The notes under the pieces were generated by a model. The model saw only the letters and a program-made list of their open reading frames with translations, was not told the origin of the DNA and did no database searches. The position numbers and the translations under genes were made by a program. From a virus, in IMG/VR virus record IMGVR_UViG_3300034072_000758, positions 248,001-312,000 of that record: a stretch of 64,000 nucleotides of DNA; one strand, given 5' to 3'. Position 1 is the first letter of the stretch. Each line of letters begins with the position of its first letter. Shown here one piece after another: positions 47,838 through 54,971 of this stretch.

Positions 47838-49383
47838 GGGCCTAAGACGTGGTGATCTGGAAGACCAAGTTCTTCCTATGATCTCCTTCGATGAATATGA
47901 AAGCAACTTCGGCGACACCGCCCTGACTATCGCTTTTTATATTCATGGTAAGGACGCCGCGACCGACTTCAACAAATTTCTCCAAAAGTCTCACGTAAAC
48001 TTCCTCACGACCGATATTTCGCCATCGCAGGATAAGGACGGTTACTACGCTGTATTTGTCGAGTTCAAGATCGATGACAAGCTTATCGCCAACTTCTTTG
48101 ACATCATCGAAGAGGTAAATAACCTCACCCTGATCGAAGAATGGCAAATCCACTTGAATAACCGCGAACTCATGGCTCTCTCAAAAAAAGCCTTGGAGTT
48201 CTATATCCACGCCAAGTACGAGCGCGTGATCATGAAGGAAGATGTTCAAGAAGATACCAGCGTCGAACAAAAGGCCAAGGCATTCATTGTTAAAAATTTA
48301 GAACACCTCAGCAAGTATTATTCCCTACGTGATTTCAAGAGTGAAGACGCCGCGCGCGAGTTCTATTTTAACTCCTTGGAAAAGGACGATAAATCACCTT
48401 GGGTTCAAGCCATGCCAAGTAGTTTCCACGGTACTGAACTGAATAAGGCAATTAGTCTACTTGTGCCAATCTACAAGGCTGGTAAGAATTTCCGTATCGG
48501 CAAAGCTCCAAAGAAAGTTGCTAGAGACCCTTGGGCCGAAATTGATGTCACCACACCAAGCCTCGCGCCATTACAGTCTGTAGGCATTCTGAACCCATTC
48601 GACGGCTATAAAGTGAAGGGTGTGAAGATGCTCTCGATCAACGATATTAATATGACAGAAGACCATAGTTATACTACTGGTGGAGTCAAAAAAGTCGAAT
48701 GGTTGGCCGAGAAGATTAAAGAGAATGGGAAATTTACGGCCATTATCGTGAACCAAGATTATTCTATTTTGGACGGGCATCACCGTTTTAGAGCCATTCG
48801 TGATTATCTGCGTTACAAGACCATTCCCGCGCTGGTAATCGAAATCAATGACGGAACCAACGAAAGCTATCTGATCGAAGGCTCTGGGGAAGAAGTGACT
48901 TTTGAAAATGTTCACATTGATTTTCATCACGATCAACATGATTATGAATTACGTGCCATCATTCTGGGTAAAGTTGTTGGCTATATACGCTATGTCGTTT
49001 ATCAGGACGAAGTTCACCTCAGCATGATCAAGGTCCACGAGGATTACCGTCGCAAGGGAATAGCTACACAACTGGTGAAGCATCTACAAAAGATGTTCCC
49101 CAATACTGAAATACAAAAGGGTTCAATGACCGATGATGGTTCAAAGCTGTTTGGTGTCTTGCCAACTCATACTGTCGTTGATCCTAATTATGCGCCCAAG
49201 TTCAAGCGCCACGAAGAAGTCAAGAATATGTTAAAGAAATATTCCGATGACTTTGAGGCAATGTCGGATAAGTCAACCTTTATGGATACTCACTCGGATT
49301 GGAATGATCTCCACGACGAAAACGACAAGTTAGATCAAGAGCTTTACGGTAAAAAACCAACAAAAACAATATTTAAGGTGTAA
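47815..49383 (+). CDS. multidomain virion-type protein: ParB-like and GNAT domains
   Basis: 522 residues. The start MTKKNLSEGLRRGDLEDQVL is typical of a family of phage structural proteins. The middle has KKVEWLAEKIKENGKFTAII and SILDGHHRFRAIRDYL, a ParB-like domain with the D-G-x-H-R motif. Near residue 380-440, HLSMIKVHEDYRRKGIATQL is the acetyl-CoA-binding strand-loop-helix of a GNAT acetyltransferase. Charged C-terminus. Expressed late with its neighbours; enzyme domains carried in the virion are a reasonable guess. Confidence 0.7.
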   Translation: MTKKNLSEGLRRGDLEDQVLPMISFDEYESNFGDTALTIAFYIHGKDAATDFNKFLQKSHVNFLTTDISPSQDKDGYYAVFVEFKIDDKLIANFFDIIEEVNNLTLIEEWQIHLNNRELMALSKKALEFYIHAKYERVIMKEDVQEDTSVEQKAKAFIVKNLEHLSKYYSLRDFKSEDAAREFYFNSLEKDDKSPWVQAMPSSFHGTELNKAISLLVPIYKAGKNFRIGKAPKKVARDPWAEIDVTTPSLAPLQSVGILNPFDGYKVKGVKMLSINDINMTEDHSYTTGGVKKVEWLAEKIKENGKFTAIIVNQDYSILDGHHRFRAIRDYLRYKTIPALVIEINDGTNESYLIEGSGEEVTFENVHIDFHHDQHDYELRAIILGKVVGYIRYVVYQDEVHLSMIKVHEDYRRKGIATQLVKHLQKMFPNTEIQKGSMTDDGSKLFGVLPTHTVVDPNYAPKFKRHEEVKNMLKKYSDDFEAMSDKSTFMDTHSDWNDLHDENDKLDQELYGKKPTKTIFKV

Positions 49384-49386
49384 GAT

Positions 49387-49935
49387 ATGCGTTTATTTGA
49401 AATGTGCGGAGCATTCCATCAACCAGTTATCGATGAACTTAATCAAGTTCTGAGCGATACATTTGCGCTATATTTCAAGACGCATACTTATCACTGGAAT
49501 GTGGAAGGTATGTTCTTCCACTCTCTTCACGATCTTTTCGGTAAACAATATACCGAAATGTGGGAATCAATTGACGAGATTGCTGAACAAATTCGCCAAC
49601 TAGGTGCCAAGCCAGCTACCGCGATGAAAGACATGATGCCTACCGTTATCACGAACGGTCGTCCAGACATGAGCGCCAAGGATATGATCATCGATTTGCG
49701 AAATGGCCATAGCTTGATCATTGATCGTTTAAGAGAAGCTATACGCATTGCTCAAAACAACGGTGACGAAGGCACAGCCGATCTCTTCATTCAACGCATC
49801 AAGGCCCATCAAAAGCATATGTGGATGCTGGCTTCCAGTGCCAAGGAGATTATTGATTCCCCGGCTCCGGTAGAAGATGCCGTTCGATCCGACATCAGCG
49901 TTGCTTCCGTGCTTATTTCGGTTTCACGAGATTAA
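49387..49935 (+). CDS. Dps-like ferritin with MRLFE leader
   Basis: 182 residues. Residues about 22-150 are a Dps/ferritin four-helix bundle: FALYFKTHTYHWNVEGMFFH, SLHDLFGKQYTEMWESIDEI, AEQIRQLGAKPAT, with the His/Asp/Glu ferroxidase ligands. Such proteins bind iron, detoxify peroxide and coat DNA. The start MRLFEMCGAFHQPV resembles the late leaders (L-F-E) of this phage, so it may be packaged with DNA. AAGGTG site; three bases after the previous stop. Confidence 0.85.
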   Translation: MRLFEMCGAFHQPVIDELNQVLSDTFALYFKTHTYHWNVEGMFFHSLHDLFGKQYTEMWESIDEIAEQIRQLGAKPATAMKDMMPTVITNGRPDMSAKDMIIDLRNGHSLIIDRLREAIRIAQNNGDEGTADLFIQRIKAHQKHMWMLASSAKEIIDSPAPVEDAVRSDISVASVLISVSRD

Positions 49936-50239
49936 GAGAACGTTTATTCACAATTCGCACTGTGGTGTAGATTGGGATAGTAAATATCCCAACAATAATT
50001 CCAATCGCAAGGACCGCTGGGGCGAGCATTCCGAACAAGAACGCACCGAGAGTGGTTACCAGAGAGCATAAAATAGAATCTCCAATAGGAGTTTTTTTAA
50101 GACATTTCTTTTGATCTACGTAAAACAAGTAGAAGAAAATATTGAATGCTATAAACACGAGAATAAGGACCAAGGGCATATTACCGAAGAATAGACCCAA
50201 CCATTTAATCATGATAGCGAAGGGGTTCTCCATATACAT
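49913..50239 (-). CDS. membrane protein, about four spans
   Basis: 108 residues. Hydrophobic stretches at about 8-40 and 60-95 with a Lys-rich loop (DQKKCLKK). Start overlaps the macrodomain stop (TAATG). A second start (MENPFAIM) is two codons in. Function unknown. Confidence 0.6.
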   Translation of the reverse strand: MYMENPFAIMIKWLGLFFGNMPLVLILVFIAFNIFFYLFYVDQKKCLKKTPIGDSILCSLVTTLGAFLFGMLAPAVLAIGIIVGIFTIPIYTTVRIVNKRSLNLVKPK

Positions 50240-50745
50240 TAAATAGCCTCACCAGCAATCAACTTATCATAGAGCTTTTGTTCGAGTACGAATACCTCTA
50301 CTTGGGTCTTACACCCGACTTCACAATCCTTGATGATCTCGGAAATGACTTTCCAATCGCCGCCACCCAGACCCGCGCCGATTAATGGGATGCGAACTAC
50401 CAATTCGGCAGCATTGGCAAACTGGCAGACATCGCTCATAGCTTTAGCAACAGCAACGTAATTGACCTGACGACGATTCGTGCCCGTATTTTGTTGGGTA
50501 ATACAGTTGGCAATTAGGACTTCATTTTCAGGGTTGCCATCATTGTGATGGTAGTACACCACCTCGCCAAGTTTCAAGCCGTTCTTTTGGTGCCAGCGGG
50601 AATATTCCGAAAAACATGCGGGAAATTGATCCTTGATCGCCTTAGCGATCCCCGAACCCATCACACCTAGAGCATTACACCCGTGCGCGATCAAACCGCC
50701 TCTGATGTTTTCGGGAGCAAGAAGATTGCCGTGGTAATAGAGCAT
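50239..50745 (-). CDS. macrodomain (ADP-ribose-binding) protein
   Basis: 168 residues, one complete macrodomain. Ligand loops: LIAHGCNALGVMGSGIAKAI (about residues 18-37, the Asn and Gly-rich loop) and VVRIPLIGAGLGGGDWKVIS (about 115-134, the phosphate loop). Macrodomains bind ADP-ribose and many remove it from proteins or nucleic acid, or cleave ADP-ribose-1''-phosphate. Given the ARTs here, it may protect the phage from ADP-ribosylating host defences or reverse its own modifications. A 13-bp stem overlaps its SD. Confidence 0.92.
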   Translation of the reverse strand: MLYYHGNLLAPENIRGGLIAHGCNALGVMGSGIAKAIKDQFPACFSEYSRWHQKNGLKLGEVVYYHHNDGNPENEVLIANCITQQNTGTNRRQVNYVAVAKAMSDVCQFANAAELVVRIPLIGAGLGGGDWKVISEIIKDCEVGCKTQVEVFVLEQKLYDKLIAGEAI

Positions 50746-50792
50746 GATACAAATCCTATAACTCGGATTAACTTTGTCTTAGGATTTGTATC
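50746..50792 (-). promoter_or_regulatory. 13-bp stem sequestering the macrodomain SD
   Basis: Arms 50746-50758 and 50780-50792 are perfectly complementary (GATACAAATCCTA / TAGGATTTGTATC) with a 21-base loop. The arm nearest the gene contains the TAGGA SD and ends at the ATG. It lacks a T-run, so a terminator is unlikely. A protein operator at DNA level is an alternative. Confidence 0.6.
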
Positions 50793-50797
50793 AGATT

Positions 50798-51523
50798 TTA
50801 TCGGACATCCGCAATATCTAATTTGCGCTCGACTGACCAATTTTCTGGCATGAACTTAGGTGACATAACTTCTAGGAAATGCTTGCGCCAAAGAATGACG
50901 AACTCGTGGAGCTTTTCTGGGGTGTCAAGCTTTTCAACCACACGCTTGGCCCAATCGAAATACTTGATCTCCATCGTATCTTTGTAGCTCGCAAATTGTT
51001 GAAGGCGCTCTCTACGCTCCGGGGGAATTAGATGACCATAACGCTCCAAAGTCAAATGCGCTTTAATCGCAGATCGACTTTGGTTGGCTTCGTTTTGAAG
51101 CTCATTAAATGGACGACCGAGATAGCGTTCACACAGTTCTTCTCGATAGCGATCTCCCACACGCTCGTAAGTCTCATGACATTCGCCACAGACAAATAGA
51201 ACATCGTGGAACGAATGCGCCTTGTTCTCGACCGGAAAGTATCGACGGAAAGCCGAAGGGACAACATGATGCCGAGTCAGAAGGTCTTTACTCCCACAAC
51301 ACACACATTGATTTTGGAAATTTTGGAGGTAATAGTCGTCATCATGCTTCCCCTTACCGTTCGGAACAAACAGTAAGCGATAGGACTGTTGATCGTCATC
51401 CATCCATTCAGCAAGACCACGATTGATATACCACAAAGCTTTATCCTTGGTGGTACTACACATCAATGTCCCGTCCATATGGAACATTTTGTATGAGTCG
51501 TAGAAACGCTTAGTGCCTTGCAT
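50798..51523 (-). CDS. HNH endonuclease, zinc-containing
   Basis: 241 residues. CVCCGSKDLLTRHHVVPSAF (HNH first part with a Cys pair), then HSFHDVLFVCGECHETYERV (second Cys pair and catalytic His). The C-terminal half is helical and unrecognised. AAAGGG site; promoter at 51544-51572. Unlike the gene at 8499 it has no AP2 domain. Confidence 0.85.
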   Translation of the reverse strand: MQGTKRFYDSYKMFHMDGTLMCSTTKDKALWYINRGLAEWMDDDQQSYRLLFVPNGKGKHDDDYYLQNFQNQCVCCGSKDLLTRHHVVPSAFRRYFPVENKAHSFHDVLFVCGECHETYERVGDRYREELCERYLGRPFNELQNEANQSRSAIKAHLTLERYGHLIPPERRERLQQFASYKDTMEIKYFDWAKRVVEKLDTPEKLHEFVILWRKHFLEVMSPKFMPENWSVERKLDIADVR

Positions 51524-51543
51524 GACATATCCCTTTCCCTTTT

Positions 51544-51572
51544 AATATAGAGGGTAGCCGCTCAGGCGTCAA
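51544..51572 (-). promoter_or_regulatory. sigma70 promoter
   Basis: Reverse strand: TTGACG (51567-51572), 17 bases, TATATT (51544-51549), overlapping the stop of the upstream gene. Confidence 0.55.
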
Positions 51573-52029
51573 CCTTTGTGAAATAGAAATCCAACATATT
51601 GAATTGAAATGCGTTGGCTTGCGGTATTGTCATATTTGGTGATTGTAATAAAATAATATTTGTTACTTTATAAATGATAGTTCTTACTCGATCATCCTCA
51701 CTCATTGTGGGGTTAGAATAAACACCCGCCTGTTGCTCTGCTAAAAAATTCCAAGCATCTATAATATGTTTCATACAAGAGAACGAATAGTATCTGAGTA
51801 AGTTTGGTTCAGATTCTAAATTGTTATGCCAGACGAAAAACGATCCTTTTTGATAAAAATCGACATCACCCGTGGGTATAGACTTATATCCGCTGGTAAT
51901 AGAAGTCAAAGCTTTTGTATGAATATTATCGGGATAGCTGTCGTACACCAGACCCAGAATATCGAGATACAGAAGGAGAAACCTTTGTAAATTGATCTCG
52001 TATTTTCGGTCCATTATGGCAACTAACAT
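51562..52029 (-). CDS. hypothetical helical protein, 155 aa
   Basis: ATG at 52029 inside the tilS stop region with GGGAG upstream; a second Met lies five codons in. Helical (INLQRFLLLYLDILGLVYD). Ends in a TIPQANAFQFNMLDFYF segment distantly like the paralog family. Function unknown. Confidence 0.55.
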   Translation of the reverse strand: MLVAIMDRKYEINLQRFLLLYLDILGLVYDSYPDNIHTKALTSITSGYKSIPTGDVDFYQKGSFFVWHNNLESEPNLLRYYSFSCMKHIIDAWNFLAEQQAGVYSNPTMSEDDRVRTIIYKVTNIILLQSPNMTIPQANAFQFNMLDFYFTKVDA

Positions 52030-52676
52030 TCAACTCCCGACAACGAAGGCTTCATGGCCTTCACCAGATTTACTCTAGTATTTAATTGCGAAATCATTCC
52101 ACGCACCATATTTCGGGTATATTTTTCGTCGGTATTGCTTTCGTCTTCAACCCACCAGAGATCGCGCGTATAAGACATGCGGTAAATCTCTTCTTTCTCG
52201 AATGACAGAAGAGGCTTATAGCGCACCATGTTGCGATGATAAGAAAAGGTTTTCATGTTCAGCGAATCATGTGGTTTTCCACGCATGAGAGACATGAATA
52301 CCTGTTCCACGTTGTCATTAAGATTATGAGCGGTGATAACCAGATTGGAACTCCCGCTAATCACACTCTCGACATACTTCCAGCGCTGATCATGCGCTTG
52401 GGCCTCAGTATTTGTTTTGGAGATATTACGCCCATGTCCGTGGTGAAATGTGATTCCGTGTTGTTCACAGAGCGTTTTAATACCCTGAGCTTCAACGTCA
52501 TCCGTATCTCGGATATGGTGTTGAAAATGAATTACTTCAAATGAAAATCCATTTCTTACCATCAAATCGAAGAGGAACATCGAGTCCACGCCGCCCGACA
52601 CCATCAGGTAAGTATGATCATACTTCTTGACGGTTTCCAACATATGTTGGATGACTTTGCGGATAGATGCTTGCAT
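52023..52676 (-). CDS. tilS: TilS-like tRNA-Ile lysidine synthetase, short form
   Basis: 217 residues. PP-loop LMVSGGVDSMFLFDLM (residues 23-38), VIHFQHHIRD, LVITAHNLNDNVEQVFMSLM, YKPLLSFEKEEIYRM and DESNTDEKYTRNMVRGMI, all diagnostic of TilS. TilS converts C34 of the CAU-anticodon tRNA-Ile to lysidine so that it reads AUA. Only the catalytic N-terminal domain is present; the usual C-terminal domains are absent. TAATG overlap with the NADAR gene. Confidence 0.9.
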   Translation of the reverse strand: MQASIRKVIQHMLETVKKYDHTYLMVSGGVDSMFLFDLMVRNGFSFEVIHFQHHIRDTDDVEAQGIKTLCEQHGITFHHGHGRNISKTNTEAQAHDQRWKYVESVISGSSNLVITAHNLNDNVEQVFMSLMRGKPHDSLNMKTFSYHRNMVRYKPLLSFEKEEIYRMSYTRDLWWVEDESNTDEKYTRNMVRGMISQLNTRVNLVKAMKPSLSGVEC

Positions 52677-53161
52677 TATTCCTCCTTAAGCGCTTCCTGA
52701 AAAGCTCTCGCTCGTAAGCGATACATATTATACAAGTATTCGGAAACGGTCAACAAAGTATCTTGTTGATCATGTTTGCCGATATAGTGTGTAAATAAGC
52801 TGAACTCCGACTCCAACAAAGCTTCGCGGAAGGCCGGGTTTTGTTCATAGCATTCGTTGTAGGCGCGCTCCATTAGGTCTTTGTACTGCTTGGAGTTTCG
52901 CTTGATGGGGTCTTCCAACCAATAGACCGTTTGATCCTCTTTCCAGACGTTTCCGCGCTCTTGTCCGACCTTGAAGGCTTCGAACGACTTCTCCATCGTG
53001 GCGATCTCGAATTGTTCCTCCAACGTCTTGAACTTCAAGCACTGAATAAACGTTTCCATCGACGTACATGGCATGTCATCCATAACGAAGGGATAGTTGT
53101 AAAGATTGGACAGTCTCTTACCGAGACCTTGCTGTTTAATGCCTAATTCTATAGATTTCAT
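52676..53161 (-). CDS. NADAR-family protein
   Basis: 161 residues. LGKRLSNLYNYPF, CTSMETFIQCLKF, YKDLMERAYNECYEQNPAFR and ALLES follow the YbiA/NADAR pattern. NADAR proteins act on N-glycosides of ADP-ribose; some remove ADP-ribose from guanine and counter DarT-type toxins. It starts an operon with tilS; GAGGTGAG site. Confidence 0.75.
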   Translation of the reverse strand: MKSIELGIKQQGLGKRLSNLYNYPFVMDDMPCTSMETFIQCLKFKTLEEQFEIATMEKSFEAFKVGQERGNVWKEDQTVYWLEDPIKRNSKQYKDLMERAYNECYEQNPAFREALLESEFSLFTHYIGKHDQQDTLLTVSEYLYNMYRLRARAFQEALKEE

Positions 53162-53205
53162 GACTCACCTCATTTTCTTTTCAAAGATAATAGCACATTT
53201 GAGAC

Positions 53206-53234
53206 TTGAAGGCGAAATAGAAATCAATTAGGCT
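53206..53234 (+). promoter_or_regulatory. sigma70-type promoter, leaderless layout
   Basis: TTGAAG (53206-53211), 17 bases, TAGGCT (53229-53234), six bases, ATG at 53241. Confidence 0.4.
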
Positions 53235-53240
53235 AGAAGT

Positions 53241-53555
53241 ATGATCAGCTATCACTATACCCATGCGCGGAACGCCGAAGCCATCTATGATGCGCTCTTG
53301 AAGAAGATCGAGTGGATTCCCCAACAGAATTTTGAAATGGAGCTTTTTGGGTATCCGAGCAAACTCAAAACATCACTCTGTAAAGAAATCATGATGATGT
53401 ATATCAGCCATGTCGAAACCGAAGACTTGGAAATTGTCTTCGGCGTCAAGTGGGCGGGGCTGGATAAAGTGAAATGTTACGCCATTTACATGTCGGCCAG
53501 ATCGGAGAAAGCCGCCGAAGACTGGCTAATGGACATCATGCTTTATTTAAATTGA
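53241..53555 (+). CDS. hypothetical protein, C-terminal-helix paralog family
   Basis: 104 residues; helix (NAEAIYDALLKKIEWIPQ), strands, and the ending KAAEDWLMDIMLYLN. Overlaps the convergent gene by 20 bases. Confidence 0.6.
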   Translation: MISYHYTHARNAEAIYDALLKKIEWIPQQNFEMELFGYPSKLKTSLCKEIMMMYISHVETEDLEIVFGVKWAGLDKVKCYAIYMSARSEKAAEDWLMDIMLYLN

Positions 53556-53823
53556 CCGATTGCTCGATCCGAAGCATGAACATCATCAGGTCATCGTCAT
53601 CGAAGGTCACAACCAGTCCCTTGATAGAAGATGATGGGAAGTTCGTTTTTAACATTTCATCGAACGCCGGGTTCGATTTGAAGAGAGTGAAATTTTCACC
53701 GTTCCGTATAAGAACGTTGTCATACGCAAAATCGTAAGTGCTCGCGGTGTATGGTTTGGAGGACTTGACTTCCTCCATAACCATAATTTTCACACCGTCG
53801 ATTTCCATATAGGATTTTTTCAT
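53536..53823 (-). CDS. hypothetical protein, C-terminal-helix paralog family
   Basis: 95 residues, strands (MEIDGVKIMVMEEV) and FDDDDLMMFMLRIEQ near the end. Start overlaps the upstream stop. Confidence 0.55.
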   Translation of the reverse strand: MKKSYMEIDGVKIMVMEEVKSSKPYTASTYDFAYDNVLIRNGENFTLFKSNPAFDEMLKTNFPSSSIKGLVVTFDDDDLMMFMLRIEQSVNLNKA

Positions 53824-54431
53824 AGTTCAACCGAAGGGTCCGATAGGACTTTCAGGACGCGAGTGGCACCTTCTCCGCTATGGCGATAGTTGGGAGCCAT
53901 GAACTCATAGCCTTCGACCACGAGTACACCATCGGGCAAAACATCACCCACTACGACTTTCTCGTAGCTTGTCAGACCGAACGCAATGAAGCCCATAGCC
54001 ACATAGTCACCACGCTTCGCCTCGGCCAGATCGGTAACTTTCTTGCCTCTGCGCTTTTTAGGTGGAGTTTTGGGGACATCAGCGGCGAGGATATATTCGC
54101 CATCGTAGCGGGTAAGTTCAGACATAACACCGTCAACGAAACGATAGCCCCAGCCGGTCCCGGCGTTGTCGCCGTCGCTGCTGCTGAACCAGATTTCGCC
54201 GTTGACCTTGTTGTCCAAAAGGATTTTCAGAACCTCCTTATTCCAGACATAATCCATCCATTCCTTATGGCGTCTCAGGAAGACGAGCTTGTCACCTTCG
54301 TAAGAAATGCCTATACCGTTGATGGGTTTGCTGAAACGGGGATCGACCCAATGCTCAAGAGCGTTGATGCCAGCTTTGACCCCATCATTGATAATGAGGT
54401 CGTTTTTTACGAGATTGATATACCACCCCAT
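53820..54431 (-). CDS. hypothetical protein, MGY/MGW family
   Basis: 203 residues from MGWYINLVKNDLIIND at 54431. GIGISYEGDKLVFLRRHKEW, EVLKILLDNKVNGEIWFSSS and GWGYRFVDGVM parallel the protein at 22792. A basic linker (KTPPKKRRGKK) leads to a second beta-rich domain. Function unknown. Confidence 0.55.
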   Translation of the reverse strand: MGWYINLVKNDLIINDGVKAGINALEHWVDPRFSKPINGIGISYEGDKLVFLRRHKEWMDYVWNKEVLKILLDNKVNGEIWFSSSDGDNAGTGWGYRFVDGVMSELTRYDGEYILAADVPKTPPKKRRGKKVTDLAEAKRGDYVAMGFIAFGLTSYEKVVVGDVLPDGVLVVEGYEFMAPNYRHSGEGATRVLKVLSDPSVEL

Positions 54432-54432
54432 T

Positions 54433-54702
54433 TTACACCGGATCATAAGTTGCGAGGAAGATGCCTTCCTTACAAGGATAAAACTCACCCTTCACGCCTT
54501 TGATGATGTAATCTGACGGAATGGCAGTCATCGAGCCTTCCAAAGTTTCGATGATGATAATTGTTTGGGAGTGATCCGTTGGATTAAGATCACCCTCTAA
54601 CACGGCAGACTCGCCGATAAAGTCCAAAACTTCTTGGACATTATCAAGTCTGAACTGTAAAGCGTCGATCTGGACGGGTTTCTTGGTGTACTGTCTTACC
54701 AT
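54433..54702 (-). CDS. conserved phage protein, PCKEGIF family
   Basis: 89 residues: VRQYTKKPVQIDALQF at the start and DYIIKGVKGEFYPCKEGIF at the end. This pair of motifs marks a small protein common in tailed phages and plasmids, whose role I do not know. Confidence 0.75.
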   Translation of the reverse strand: MVRQYTKKPVQIDALQFRLDNVQEVLDFIGESAVLEGDLNPTDHSQTIIIIETLEGSMTAIPSDYIIKGVKGEFYPCKEGIFLATYDPV

Positions 54703-54958
54703 TGAGTTTTTCCGTTTTTATGTAGAATAGGTCATCCGAGGTAACCCAAGGTAATCTGGTCTTTGCCTTGGTCATATGCCATCCACGGCAATTTTCGCAC
54801 TGATAAACACCCATTACGCGAGGTGCGTTCTCTTGAGTATTGATAACATGCTGCGCCGAAATTCTTGCCGTAAACTCGTCAGAATAGCGACGTTTGTTTC
54901 GACAATGCTTATCCCATGCGTCTTGAGTTCGACCATGAGATTTATTCGGGGCAGTCAT
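54644..54958 (-). CDS. small zinc-ribbon phage protein
   Basis: 104 residues. HCRNKRRYSDEFTARISAQH and VYQCENCRGWHMTKAK: a His/Cys and C-x-x-C zinc site with the G-W-H-x-T motif found in many phages. Its end overlaps the next gene's start by 59 bases. Confidence 0.7.
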   Translation of the reverse strand: MTAPNKSHGRTQDAWDKHCRNKRRYSDEFTARISAQHVINTQENAPRVMGVYQCENCRGWHMTKAKTRLPWVTSDDLFYIKTEKLNGKTVHQETRPDRRFTVQT

Positions 54959-54971
54959 GTTATGTCCTTTC

